Notes: generated by a model not told the origin, from the sequence alone. Shown: positions 42,061 to 50,941, numbered from the stretch's first letter. The stretch is 61,955 bases of DNA from an uncultured Oscillospiraceae bacterium (GCA_900545655.1 UQZY01000007.1:1-61955); one strand, 5' to 3'. Made by a program: numbers and translations.

Positions 42061-42563
42061 ATAAGTATACTTTTTTTACTTGTTTTTTCCTTGGCAATTC
42101 CTTTTTCAATATCATTATTAAGTACAACAAAAGCATCTGTTATCGTATTTATGTCAGCATCTTCTATACTATCCAATGCAGAAAAAAACCCGACAAATCT
42201 TTCACTGACAACATTTTCTACATTTTTAATATAAATTGACCTTGCTCTGTCCGTAGGCTTTAGTATGATGTCCTTCTTGTTATCTGATCTCTGGAATCTT
42301 TCAAGCAATCCAAAATCGGTAAGTTTTTTTGCTGCTTTTGAGAAAGACGCTTGTGGAATTCCAAGTTTATCAGAAATAAAAATCATTTTCTCTTCATCTG
42401 AGCTATGTTCAATAATATATTCCAGTATCTGCCATTCGACATTGTTAATTAAAATTCCTTCCCCAATATCATGCTTTTCCGTGCTATCCTTTACAGCAAC
42501 ATTTGAAAATCTCATCAGTTCAGAAACAAGAGCTCTGTACCGCCCCATCCACATAAAATCCAA
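42033..42563 (-). CDS. MarR-family winged-helix regulator
   Basis: The 176 residues show the MarR layout: dimer helix, then a winged helix with WQILEYIIEH, ISDKLGIPQASFSKAAKKL as recognition part, and a wing ending LKPTDRA. A TTG start is chosen because AGAGG is eight bases upstream; an ATG nine bases inside is the alternative. Its own promoter is at 42587-42614. The converging hydrolase gene has palindromic operators suited to a dimeric MarR protein, so it is the nearest candidate target. The C-terminal tail is lysine-rich. Confidence 0.85.
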   Translation of the reverse strand: MDFMWMGRYRALVSELMRFSNVAVKDSTEKHDIGEGILINNVEWQILEYIIEHSSDEEKMIFISDKLGIPQASFSKAAKKLTDFGLLERFQRSDNKKDIILKPTDRARSIYIKNVENVVSERFVGFFSALDSIEDADINTITDAFVVLNNDIEKGIAKEKTSKKSILIKKDKNGCS

Positions 42564-42586
42564 ACGTATAACCTCTTTCTCGACTT

Positions 42587-42614
42587 ATTATAATTTTTCT
42601 TACTTTTAGTGCAA
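42587..42614 (-). promoter_or_regulatory. Sigma-A promoter of the MarR gene
   Basis: On the minus strand TTGCAC and TATAAT are 16 bp apart. No copy of the AATGTA-NN-TACATT palindrome is present here. Confidence 0.55.
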
Positions 42615-42717
42615 TCATTATCAAACTCTTAAATATATTTTTTGATTTAAACATATCATATCAAATACAAGTTGCTCTTTTTCAGCAGGCATATTTGTAT
42701 TTACCGGCTGAATACAC

Positions 42718-42921
42718 TCATTTATTTTCCTTCTTTCCGGCAACCGCCTGAGCGTTAAACATTGCAAGAGCAACATTGACCTTATCCATGCGAACGGTTT
42801 CTTTGCCCTGCTCAAGCTCACGAACAAATCGAAGTCCAAGGCCGGAACGCAAAGCAAATTGTTCTTGCGTTAAGCCTGCCGCTTTTCTGTTTTCCTTAAC
42901 AAATTCTGCAATCGGATTCAC
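42718..42921 (-). CDS. Small HipB-like XRE repressor
   Basis: The 67 residues are almost all helix-turn-helix: NRKAAGLTQEQFALRSGLGL then RFVRELEQGKETVRMDKV. This matches the HipB/Y4mF type of antitoxin-repressor that normally precedes a HipA kinase. No hipA-like frame follows; the next ~150 bases are AT-rich without a convincing gene. It is preceded by regularly spaced palindromes that look like its own operators. It is either an orphan autoregulated repressor or the remains of a toxin-antitoxin pair. Confidence 0.8.
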   Translation of the reverse strand: MNPIAEFVKENRKAAGLTQEQFALRSGLGLRFVRELEQGKETVRMDKVNVALAMFNAQAVAGKKENK

Positions 42922-42958
42922 TGTTTTTCTCCTTATTACCGGTATTTGTATTTAGATT

Positions 42959-43056
42959 ACACCCTTTCGGGTGTTATGTCAATGATTATGTCTATGTAAA
43001 ATACCCTATCGGGTATATTATGTACTTAAACTAAAGAAATATACCTTTTCGGGTAT
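42959..43056. promoter_or_regulatory. Three phased palindromic operators
   Basis: ACACCCTTTCGGGTGT (42959-42974), ATACCCTATCGGGTAT (43001-43016) and ATACCTTTTCGGGTAT (43041-43056) share the form ACCC-N4-GGGT. Their centres are 42 and 40 bp apart, about four helical turns each. A spacer-less TACCGGTA sits at 42937-42944. They fill the spacer upstream of the HipB-like gene and before spoVT, so either gene or both could be controlled. Confidence 0.8.
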
Positions 43057-43191
43057 AAGAATTAAACAACAACTTATAACAGATGGACTTTCCTGAATTT
43101 GGAAAAAATCCATCATACATTTTATGTATTTGACGGCAAAACAGGTGCAAAATATTACCGTAACAAACAAAAATAAATTGGAGCGATAAAT

Positions 43192-43725
43192 ATGAAAGCC
43201 ACCGGAATTGTCCGTAGAATAGATGATCTCGGAAGAATTGTCATTCCGAAGGAAATACGCCGTACCATGCACATACGCGAAGGAGATCCGCTTGAAATCT
43301 TTGTGGGGAGCGGTGAGATTGTTTTTAAAAAATATTCACTTATAGGAGATCTTGAGGGCTTAGCCTCCGGATACGCCGACACACTCCACAAAGACCTGTC
43401 CTTGCCGGTTGCCATATGCGACAGCGAACGTATAATCGCGAGCGGAGGAATACCGAAAAGAGAGCTTGAAAAGGTGCGTCCCGGCACGGCACTCACTCTT
43501 CTCATGCAAAATCGTGCATCATATACCCTTGATGAGAGCAACGCCTTTTATCCTCTGGACGGTTTTGAAAAAACCGCACTTATAGTCATACCAATCCTGA
43601 GCCTCGGCGACATACTCGGCTCAATCATAGTGTTTACCAACGAAACACACGGCAAACCCACGGATACCGAGTTAAAGCTTACAAAGCTCACGGCGAATCT
43701 CATCGCAAAACAGACTGAAGCATAA
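43192..43725 (+). CDS. spoVT: Stage V sporulation regulator SpoVT
   Basis: An N-terminal AbrB-type swapped-hairpin DNA-binding domain, MKATGIVRRIDDLGRIVIPK then EIRRTMHIREGDPLEIF (~1-45), is followed by a GAF-like effector domain (~55-177). The length of 177 matches SpoVT. In Bacillus it tunes late forespore gene expression; its presence here supports an endospore-forming lineage. It is a single gene with its own terminator. Confidence 0.93.
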   Translation: MKATGIVRRIDDLGRIVIPKEIRRTMHIREGDPLEIFVGSGEIVFKKYSLIGDLEGLASGYADTLHKDLSLPVAICDSERIIASGGIPKRELEKVRPGTALTLLMQNRASYTLDESNAFYPLDGFEKTALIVIPILSLGDILGSIIVFTNETHGKPTDTELKLTKLTANLIAKQTEA

Positions 43726-43732
43726 GTATAAA

Positions 43733-43776
43733 AAATTCCGAATCGGTCCCGAAAGGAACCGACCCGGAATTTTTGA
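43733..43776 (+). terminator. Intrinsic terminator of spoVT
   Basis: An AAATTCCGAATCGGTCCC/ggaaccgacccggaattttt stem with small internal mismatches has a GAAA loop and T tail. Confidence 0.85.
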
Positions 43777-43820
43777 TTATCTATGCGGTTGGGAGAAAAT
43801 GAATATAACATGAAAGCGAA

Positions 43821-44684
43821 TCATTTGGACTTTACTTCATCGATAGAAGCCGCTTTGCCTGCGTAAATACCCATCGGCTCATGGTGAACCTTGAGAACGG
43901 AAACAAGGTGTGTACCGTTTTCCTTGTTGAAGGACTCAAGATACGGAATATGCTGGAAGTAGTTTGCGTCAGCGTCTCCGTCCTCAACAACGGTGTTCGG
44001 GATGATATAATCCGTCTGCTCACTTATCTCAAGAGTTACACCCTTCTTAGCAAGGATTTCCTTTGCAATCTTAAGGATATCCGCATGCGGTGTCGGGCTT
44101 GCTGCAACAATTATCTTCTGACCCTTAAGCGCGTCATAATTAACGGTAGAATCGTATCCGTCGGTTATGTTTTCAAGGTCGCATACAACTGCTCCCGCGT
44201 AAGTCTTTTCGATGTACTCCTTTACTTCCTTGCTGCTTATCGCTGCAATAAGAGCCTTTGTTTTGTCTGTTTTTTCATTGCCCTCTTTAACTGCAATGAT
44301 GTTAGGATAAGCAACATCCGTGCCCTCTGTTATAAGAGGAGAAAGACCTGCGGGAATTGCATAGTTGGAATTGATTACCGCAAGGTCAACGTCCTTGAGA
44401 ACATTCGGAACCTGAGCTGCTTCCATCTCTTTAAACTCGATATTGTAAGGATTTTCCACAATATCTCTTACAGTTGCGAGGATATCCTCGCCCTTGTCGT
44501 TCTTGCCTGTTTCCTTTAACTTGATAAGGCCCTGCTTTTCAAGAAGCTGGAGTGCTCTTGCCTCATTTGTCGGGTCGTTCGGAACCGCAATTGTAACTGA
44601 CTTTGACTTACCGCAGCCTGCGAATGAAACCGCGAACGTAAATGCAAGTGCAATGCAAAGTAAAAGTGAAATTGCTCTTTTCAT
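43821..44684 (-). CDS. metQ: MetQ-like methionine-binding lipoprotein, circularly permuted
   Basis: This is the extracytoplasmic binding protein for a MetNI importer. A lipoprotein signal ends at SFAGC (Cys near 23). The mature order is reversed against normal MetQ: it starts with the second half (VTIAVPNDPTNEARALQLL, then VDLAVINSNYA, KTYAGAVV). After a ~25-residue linker it continues with the normal N-terminal half (IIVAASPTPHADILK, DANYFQHIPYLESFNKENGT, HHEPMGIYAGK) and stops at SIDEVKSK. The two cut ends join exactly in the standard order. Known ligand positions (FQH tyrosine region, the Arg of NEAR, the Asn of VINSN) are kept, so it is probably functional. Confidence 0.9.
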   Translation of the reverse strand: MKRAISLLLCIALAFTFAVSFAGCGKSKSVTIAVPNDPTNEARALQLLEKQGLIKLKETGKNDKGEDILATVRDIVENPYNIEFKEMEAAQVPNVLKDVDLAVINSNYAIPAGLSPLITEGTDVAYPNIIAVKEGNEKTDKTKALIAAISSKEVKEYIEKTYAGAVVCDLENITDGYDSTVNYDALKGQKIIVAASPTPHADILKIAKEILAKKGVTLEISEQTDYIIPNTVVEDGDADANYFQHIPYLESFNKENGTHLVSVLKVHHEPMGIYAGKAASIDEVKSK

Positions 44685-44779
44685 TTTTCATAACTCCTTT
44701 ATGCGGTGAACCGCTTTGTTTTTTTGTTATGCGCTTATTATAGAGTCACGTTTTTCATTTGTCCAATATAGGAAAACAA

Positions 44780-44812
44780 GAGCCGGCTATAGCTTTAAAC
44801 TATAACCGGCTG
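44780..44812 (-). terminator. Terminator hairpin between lysR and metQ
   Basis: An AGCCGGTTATAG/CTATAGCCGGCT stem (minus strand) with a TTTAAAG-type loop is followed by CTTGTTTT. It may separate metQ from the metNI-lysR transcript or cut its level. Confidence 0.7.
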
Positions 44813-44857
44813 GTATGTAATAGGTTTGTCTAATCTCAAAAAATTTCCATTCGTTAT

Positions 44858-45778
44858 TTACTTAATTCCGAGATATTTTTTTAGTTCTGAGATATACATC
44901 GTCGCCATCTTGCTCGGGACAGTATTTTTTCTGACGATATATCCTATCTCCATAACACTGTCCTTTGCGTACTCACTGTCCTTGAAGGGAATCGCAAGAT
45001 AATCGGAGCCGTTAAGCTCCTCGCATATGATACCGGAACAAAGAGTGTAACCGTCAAGACCGACCATAAGGTTCAGCATGGTTGCACGGTCGTTTGCCTT
45101 GATAACACGCGGATACTCGTTTGTAGAAAGTATCTCCTCCGCAAAATAAAAGGCAGCCGTATCGCCCTGCTCAAAGGAAAGACACGGATAATTCCTCAGC
45201 ATATCAAAGTTTATGAACTTCTCTTTTGCGAGCGGATGATTTTTCCAAAGATAAACATACGCGTTGCAATCTATGAGCTTGTGAAAATCAAGCTCCGCCG
45301 AGCTGAGCAGCTTGAGAATGGCCGTCCGATTAAACTCGCTGAGATAGAGGACGCCGATCTCACTTTTCAGAGTAGATACATCGCTTATAACATCTCTCGT
45401 TTTGGTTTCCCTTATGGCAAACTCGTACTCCTTGGTGTCAAAGGTCTTGACCATCTCAACAAAGGCTTTTACCGCAAAGGAATAATGCTGTGTCGAGATG
45501 CCGAATTTCTTTTTGAGTGTTCCGCTCCTGCCGTACTTCTCGAGAACATTTTCGTATTGGCTGTATATCTCACGTGCATAAAGAAGAAACTCCGCCCCGT
45601 CGTTTGTGAGCGTTACTCCCCTGCCGCTTCTGTTGAAGATGGTGATGCCCAACTCCTTTTCAAGCTCCTTTACAGAGCTTGTGAGAGACGGCTGAGAGAT
45701 ATAAAGAGCCTCTGCCGCCTTATTCATCGAGCCCTTTTCGGCTATCGTTATGACATAATGAAGTTGTGGCAGGGTCAT
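44858..45778 (-). CDS. LysR-family transcriptional regulator
   Basis: The N-terminal HTH (~1-60: LPQLHYVITIAEKGSMNKAA then YISQPSLTSSVKELEKELG) is followed by a periplasmic-binding-like effector domain. The ATG is chosen because GGAG lies eight bases upstream; an in-frame GTG nine bases earlier overlaps that site. It lies inside the methionine transporter locus, between metI and metQ, on the same strand. Control of methionine or sulfur-amino-acid uptake is therefore the likely job, with an effector from that pathway. Confidence 0.9.
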   Translation of the reverse strand: MTLPQLHYVITIAEKGSMNKAAEALYISQPSLTSSVKELEKELGITIFNRSGRGVTLTNDGAEFLLYAREIYSQYENVLEKYGRSGTLKKKFGISTQHYSFAVKAFVEMVKTFDTKEYEFAIRETKTRDVISDVSTLKSEIGVLYLSEFNRTAILKLLSSAELDFHKLIDCNAYVYLWKNHPLAKEKFINFDMLRNYPCLSFEQGDTAAFYFAEEILSTNEYPRVIKANDRATMLNLMVGLDGYTLCSGIICEELNGSDYLAIPFKDSEYAKDSVMEIGYIVRKNTVPSKMATMYISELKKYLGIK

Positions 45779-45883
45779 ACCGTACACTCCAATCCGAAAT
45801 CAAAAATAAAGCCTTGCAAAAGCGATGTAATAAATAAAAACCGTACTCTCCGTCATATCCAATCGCGGTAAATTATTTATAAA

Positions 45884-46594
45884 TCATTTATTCTTCAGTC
45901 TCTTGTCTGATTTCACCGCGAATTTTGTTCCCACACGCTGGAATATCTCGACAATCACCACAAGAAGAATAACCGCAATAACCATGATGAGGTACTCGTA
46001 CCTGTAGTATCCGTAGTTTATGGCAATCTTTCCGAGACCGCCGCCGCCGATGATTCCCGCCATAGCCGAATACCCGAGTATGGTCGTTACGGCGATAGTC
46101 GCATTTGAAATAAGCGAGGGTACGCTCTCGGGGATCATGACCTTTGTTATTATCTGGAAGGGAGACGCTCCCATGCTCTGTGCAGCCTCGATGATGTTAG
46201 GATTCACCTCACGCAGCGAGCTCTCCACCAAACGGGCTATAAACGGAAAAGCCGCAATAACAAGAGGAACGATAGAAGCCGTTGTTCCGACAGACGTCCC
46301 GACAATGAGTCTTGTAAATGGAATGACAAGAATCATAAGTATAAGAAAGGGAACGGAACGAAGGATATTGATTATTCCTCCTATGATTGTCATAAGCCAC
46401 TTCGGAAGAGGCAGAACCCCGTTCTTCTCACCTGTTACTAGCAATACTCCCAGGGGAAGGCCGATGATTATTGAGAAAAGTGTGGCAAGAATAGTTACAT
46501 ATATGGTTTCCCACGTAGCCTTCGGTATTTCCTCGGCAAGGATACCGAGCGCACTGTCGAGAGCTTCCTTTGTAAAAGCCTTACTCATCATCAT
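45884..46594 (-). CDS. metI: Methionine ABC transporter permease MetI
   Basis: This is the membrane subunit of the MetNI importer. Five membrane helices surround the coupling segment EAAQSMGASPFQIITKVMIPE typical of ABC permeases, listed here in parts as EAAQSMGASP and KVMIPES. The first of three ATGs is used, six bases after GGAGG. It overlaps the end of metN by 14 bases. Length (236) is slightly above the E. coli protein (217). Confidence 0.95.
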   Translation of the reverse strand: MMMSKAFTKEALDSALGILAEEIPKATWETIYVTILATLFSIIIGLPLGVLLVTGEKNGVLPLPKWLMTIIGGIINILRSVPFLILMILVIPFTRLIVGTSVGTTASIVPLVIAAFPFIARLVESSLREVNPNIIEAAQSMGASPFQIITKVMIPESVPSLISNATIAVTTILGYSAMAGIIGGGGLGKIAINYGYYRYEYLIMVIAVILLVVIVEIFQRVGTKFAVKSDKRLKNK

Positions 46595-47594
46595 CTGTCA
46601 CCTCCTCAACAACAATATCTTCTATTTCTTCAAGATAAGCTTTTGCGGTTTCAAGGTCCTCTCTTGTTCCCAGAATTCCCAGAAGCATGTTACCGTAGGC
46701 CTTTTCACCGATACTTTTGGTGTTTGCTCCGAGAATACTTGCCGCAATTCCCTTATCCATAGCAAGCTTCGCAATAAGAGGCTGCTCCGTTGCAACAGCT
46801 CCGTTGAAAACAACACGTATCCTGTACTCGCCCTCTCTTCTTGCGAGAACCTCCGCGTTGCCCTCCGGGAAAACAAGGTGCCTTGCCGCAGACGACTTCG
46901 GACGTGAGAATATGTCCGAAACCTCACCCTCCTCGACAACCGAGCCCTTTTCAAGAATAGCAACACGTCCGCATATTTCCTCTATAACGGACATCTGGTG
47001 AGTAATGACGATACACGTGATTCCGAGCTTTTTGTTTATGTCCTTTATCAGCTCCAGAACCTCGTGGGTTGTTTTCGGGTCAAGCGCGGAGGTGGCTTCA
47101 TCGCACAGCAGTATTTTCGGATTTGTCGCAAGTGCACGTGCTATGGCTATGCGCTGCTGCTGACCGCCGGACAGCTGTGCCGGGTATGCGTTTGCCTTAT
47201 CCGGAAGTCCTACAATTTCGAGAAGCTCTCTGGCACGCTTTTCGGCGTCAGCCTTTTTTGTGCCGGCAAGCTCAAGCGGGAAACATATATTTTTAAGACA
47301 TGTCCGCTGCATGAGAAGATTGAAGCTCTGGAAAATCATTGTGATGCTTCGTCTCATTTCACGAAGCTCCTTTTCAGAGAGCTCGCCCATGTCCGTGCCG
47401 TCTATGATAACCTGTCCGGACGTGGGCCGTTCGAGCATATTTATACAGCGGACCAACGTGCTCTTGCCGGCACCGCTCATTCCGATGATACCGTAAATGC
47501 TTCCGTCGGGAATGACAAGAGACACGTCTTTCAGTGCGTGAACCTCATCGTCCGCGCCGGTAAAGCTCTTTGAAAGATGTCTTATTTCAATCAT
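46581..47594 (-). CDS. metN: Methionine ABC transporter ATPase MetN
   Basis: This is the nucleotide-binding subunit powering methionine uptake. Walker A is GMSGAGKSTLVRCINMLERP (~37), the ABC signature LSGGQQQRIAIARAL, Walker B ILLCDEATSALDP and the switch VITHQ. The C-terminal ~80 residues form a NIL regulatory domain, which in E. coli binds methionine and inhibits transport when it is abundant. No SAM riboswitch or T-box is seen upstream; control may come from the neighbouring LysR gene. Confidence 0.96.
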   Translation of the reverse strand: MIEIRHLSKSFTGADDEVHALKDVSLVIPDGSIYGIIGMSGAGKSTLVRCINMLERPTSGQVIIDGTDMGELSEKELREMRRSITMIFQSFNLLMQRTCLKNICFPLELAGTKKADAEKRARELLEIVGLPDKANAYPAQLSGGQQQRIAIARALATNPKILLCDEATSALDPKTTHEVLELIKDINKKLGITCIVITHQMSVIEEICGRVAILEKGSVVEEGEVSDIFSRPKSSAARHLVFPEGNAEVLARREGEYRIRVVFNGAVATEQPLIAKLAMDKGIAASILGANTKSIGEKAYGNMLLGILGTREDLETAKAYLEEIEDIVVEEVTDDDE

Positions 47595-47664
47595 TGTTTT
47601 GCCTCCGTATTTTCTGCGTAATTAACGAAATTCGACGTAATTCTACACTAGTATAATATACTTT

Positions 47665-47690
47665 GTCAAACAGGTATAAAAATGTTTGAC
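47665..47690. promoter_or_regulatory. Inverted repeat between metN and ileS
   Basis: GTCAAACA (47665-47672) and TGTTTGAC (47683-47690) are perfect inverted copies 10 bp apart, so centres lie 18 bp apart. It lies in the divergent spacer and could be an operator for metNI, ileS or both. LysR proteins bind interrupted palindromes, so the neighbouring lysR is a candidate. Confidence 0.45.
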
Positions 47691-47788
47691 CATTATGTAT
47701 CATTGTGATAAACTTTATCCGTATATTTATCAGTATTATAATAACATTCTGGAGTATTATAGCATAAAACTCACCGGAGGTAAGTGGA

Positions 47789-50700
47789 ATGTACAAAAAA
47801 GTTTCGACAGATTTAAACTTCGTCGAAAGAGAAAAAGCTGTACAGCAGTTTTGGAAAGATGAAAAGATATTCGAAAAGACAGAGGAGAAAAAAGGACCCT
47901 CCTTTGTTTTCTATGACGGTCCTCCTACAGCAAACGGAAAGCCGCATATCGGACATGTTTTAACACGTGTCATAAAGGATATGATTCCCCGTTACCGCAC
48001 CATGAAAGGCTATTTTGTTCCCCGTAAGGCAGGCTGGGACACACACGGTCTCCCTGTTGAGCTTGAGGTGGAAAAGGAGCTCGGTCTTGACGGCAAGGAG
48101 CAAATAGAAGAATACGGACTTGAGCCCTTCATTGACATGTGTAAGGAAAGCGTATGGAAGTACAAGGGTATGTGGGAAGACTTCTCGGGAACCGTAGGCT
48201 TCTGGGCAGACATGGACAACCCGTACGTAACCTATCACAATTCATTCATCGAGTCCGAGTGGTGGGCTCTCAAACAGATTTACGACAAAGGCCTTATGTA
48301 CAAGGGCTTTAAAATTGTACCCTACTGTCCGCGCTGCGGAACACCTCTTTCATCCCATGAGGTGGCACAGGGCTATAAGGACATAAAGGAACGCTCCGCA
48401 GTTGTAAGATTCAAGTTAAAGGATGAAGACGCATACTTCCTTGCATGGACTACAACACCGTGGACTCTTCCGTCAAACGTCGCTCTCTGTGTAAACCCGG
48501 ATGACGAATACGCAAAGGTAAAGGCCGCTGACGGATACACATATTATATGGCAACTGCTCTTCTTGACACGGTTCTCGGAAAGCTTGCAGATGAGGAAAA
48601 AGGTATCAAGGCATATGAGGTTCTTGAAACCTACAAAGGAAAAGACCTTGAGTACAAGGAATACATCCCTCTTTATGACTGTGAAATCCCCGTTGTTGAG
48701 AAGCAGCACAAAAAAGGCTTCTACGTTATGTGCGACTCGTATGTAACCATGTCGGACGGTACAGGAATTGTTCACTGTGCCCCTGCTTTCGGTGAAGATG
48801 ACGCACGTGTTTGCGGAAGATATGACATGCCCTTCATTCAGTTTGTAGATACAAAGGGCGACATGACGGCGGAAACTCCTTTTGCCGGACTATTTGTAAA
48901 AAAGGCCGACCCCGAGGTACTCAAGGACCTCGACAAGCGCGGACTTCTGTTTGACGCGCCTAAGTTTGAGCACAGCTATCCTCACTGCTGGCGCTGTGAC
49001 ACACCGCTCATCTATTATGCACGTGAGTCATGGTACATAAAGATGACAGCCGTTAAGGATGACCTTATAAGAAACAACAACACCATAAACTGGATTCCGG
49101 AAAGTATAGGAAAGGGACGCTTCGGGGACTGGCTTGAAAACGTTCAGGACTGGGCTATCTCAAGAAACCGTTACTGGGGCACACCTCTCAATGTATGGGA
49201 GTGTGAGGACTGCGGACACAGACACGCAATCGGCTCTATAGAAGAACTTAAAAGCATGTCAGATAACTGTCCGGATGATATTGAGCTTCACCGCCCGTAT
49301 ATCGACGCGGTAACTATAAAGTGCCCTCACTGCGGAAAGACCATGAAACGTGTTCCCGAGGTTATCGACTGCTGGTTCGACTCAGGCTCCATGCCTTTTG
49401 CACAGCATCACTATCCGTTTGAGAACAAGGAGCTCTTTGAGTCACAGTTCCCCGCAGACTTCATCTCGGAGGCAGTTGACCAGACACGCGGTTGGTTCTA
49501 TTCTCTTCTCGCCATCTCAACCCTCATCTTCAACAAGGCACCGTTTAAGAACGTAATAGTTCTCGGTCACGTACAGGATGAGAACGGTCAGAAGATGTCA
49601 AAATCAAAGGGCAATGCAGTAGACCCGTTCGACGCACTTAACACCTACGGCGCCGACGCTATACGCTGGTACTTCTACACAAACTCCGCTCCGTGGCTTC
49701 CTAACCGTTTTTACGGCAAGGCAGTTACAGAGGGACAGCGCAAGGTAATGGGTACCCTTTGGAACACATATGCGTTCTTCGTACTCTATGCAAACATAGA
49801 TAACTTCGACGCAACAAAGTACACCCTCGACTACGACAAGCTCCCCGTTATGGACAAATGGTGTCTTTCAAAGCTCAACACCATGGTAAAGGGCGTTGAC
49901 ACGAACTTAAACAACTACAGGATACCCGAGGCAGCACGTTATATCTCTGACTTCATAGACGAACTTTCAAACTGGTATGTACGCCGTTGCCGTGAGCGCT
50001 TCTGGGCAACCGAGATGACACAGGACAAGATAAACGCTTACATGACGCTTTATACTGCTCTTGTCACAACGGCAAAGACGGCTGCTCCCATGATTCCCTT
50101 CATGACGGAGGACATCTATCAGAACCTTGTTCGTTCCATTGATAAAAACGCACCTGAGAGTATTCATCTCTGTGACTTCCCGAAGGTCAACGAAGAGTGG
50201 ATTGACACAGAGCTTGAGGCAAACATGGAAGAGGTACTGGATATCGTCGGACTCGGACGTGCTTGCAGAAACGGTGCAAACATAAAGAACCGTCAGCCTC
50301 TCGGTGTTATGTACGTGAAGGCAAACAAAAACCTTTCCGACTTTTACACCGACATCATCAAGGACGAGCTCAACGTGAAGAAGGTTGAGTTTGTAAAAGA
50401 TGCAGACTCGCTTCTCTCATACGGCTTCAAGCCGCAGATGAGAACTCTCGGTCCGAAGTACGGCAAGCAGCTCGGTGAAATCCGTGAAGCACTTGCAAAC
50501 GTCGACGGGAATGCCGCAAAAGCCGAGCTTGATAAGACAGGAGCTCTTAAGCTTCAGATAAGCACGGGAGAGATTTCCCTTACTGAGGAAGATCTGCTCA
50601 TCGAAGCAAAGCAGCAGGAGGGCTACTACAGCCTTTCGGACTTCGGCATAACCGTAGCTCTTGACACAAGGCTCAGCGACGAGCTTATCACCGAGGGCTT

Positions 50701-50941
50701 TGTACGTGAGATAGTTTCTAAGATTCAGACCATGCGTAAAGACGCGGGCTTTGAGGTTATGGATCATATCGCCGTTTATCTCGACGGAAGCGAGAGGCTT
50801 ATGGATATCGTAAACAACAACAGGGACGCCGTAATGGGAGACGTTCTTGCCGACGAGCTTCACACAGGTTCCGTTGAGGGTTACACCGCAGAGTGGAATA
50901 TCAACGGAGAAAAAGCAAAGATGGGCGTTCGCAAAGTCTGA
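47789..50941 (+). CDS. ileS: Isoleucyl-tRNA synthetase, type-2-like
   Basis: It charges tRNA-Ile with isoleucine and edits valine. The HIGH motif is GKPHIGHVLTRVIKD (~50), the editing domain lies at ~190-390 (AWTTTPWTLPSN, GTGIVHCAPAFGEDD), the KMSKSKGN loop is near 603, and the anticodon domain follows. The 1,050 residues, the PHIGH form and lack of a C-terminal zinc finger match the eukaryote-like class that often resists mupirocin (family knowledge). A GGAGG site precedes the ATG. Unlike many Firmicutes ileS genes no T-box leader is visible in the 190-nt spacer. Confidence 0.96.
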   Translation: MYKKVSTDLNFVEREKAVQQFWKDEKIFEKTEEKKGPSFVFYDGPPTANGKPHIGHVLTRVIKDMIPRYRTMKGYFVPRKAGWDTHGLPVELEVEKELGLDGKEQIEEYGLEPFIDMCKESVWKYKGMWEDFSGTVGFWADMDNPYVTYHNSFIESEWWALKQIYDKGLMYKGFKIVPYCPRCGTPLSSHEVAQGYKDIKERSAVVRFKLKDEDAYFLAWTTTPWTLPSNVALCVNPDDEYAKVKAADGYTYYMATALLDTVLGKLADEEKGIKAYEVLETYKGKDLEYKEYIPLYDCEIPVVEKQHKKGFYVMCDSYVTMSDGTGIVHCAPAFGEDDARVCGRYDMPFIQFVDTKGDMTAETPFAGLFVKKADPEVLKDLDKRGLLFDAPKFEHSYPHCWRCDTPLIYYARESWYIKMTAVKDDLIRNNNTINWIPESIGKGRFGDWLENVQDWAISRNRYWGTPLNVWECEDCGHRHAIGSIEELKSMSDNCPDDIELHRPYIDAVTIKCPHCGKTMKRVPEVIDCWFDSGSMPFAQHHYPFENKELFESQFPADFISEAVDQTRGWFYSLLAISTLIFNKAPFKNVIVLGHVQDENGQKMSKSKGNAVDPFDALNTYGADAIRWYFYTNSAPWLPNRFYGKAVTEGQRKVMGTLWNTYAFFVLYANIDNFDATKYTLDYDKLPVMDKWCLSKLNTMVKGVDTNLNNYRIPEAARYISDFIDELSNWYVRRCRERFWATEMTQDKINAYMTLYTALVTTAKTAAPMIPFMTEDIYQNLVRSIDKNAPESIHLCDFPKVNEEWIDTELEANMEEVLDIVGLGRACRNGANIKNRQPLGVMYVKANKNLSDFYTDIIKDELNVKKVEFVKDADSLLSYGFKPQMRTLGPKYGKQLGEIREALANVDGNAAKAELDKTGALKLQISTGEISLTEEDLLIEAKQQEGYYSLSDFGITVALDTRLSDELITEGFVREIVSKIQTMRKDAGFEVMDHIAVYLDGSERLMDIVNNNRDAVMGDVLADELHTGSVEGYTAEWNINGEKAKMGVRKV

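Noticed and set aside
42621..42857. Possible HipA remnant or overlapping ORF after the HipB-like gene
   Set aside because: The frame overlaps the repressor in another phase and shows no HipA motif. I found no sign of a kinase.
47595..47788. SAM riboswitch before metN or T-box before ileS
   Set aside because: Neither the S-box core nor the GGTGGTACC-type T-box core is present. The spacer is also short for a full T-box plus promoter.
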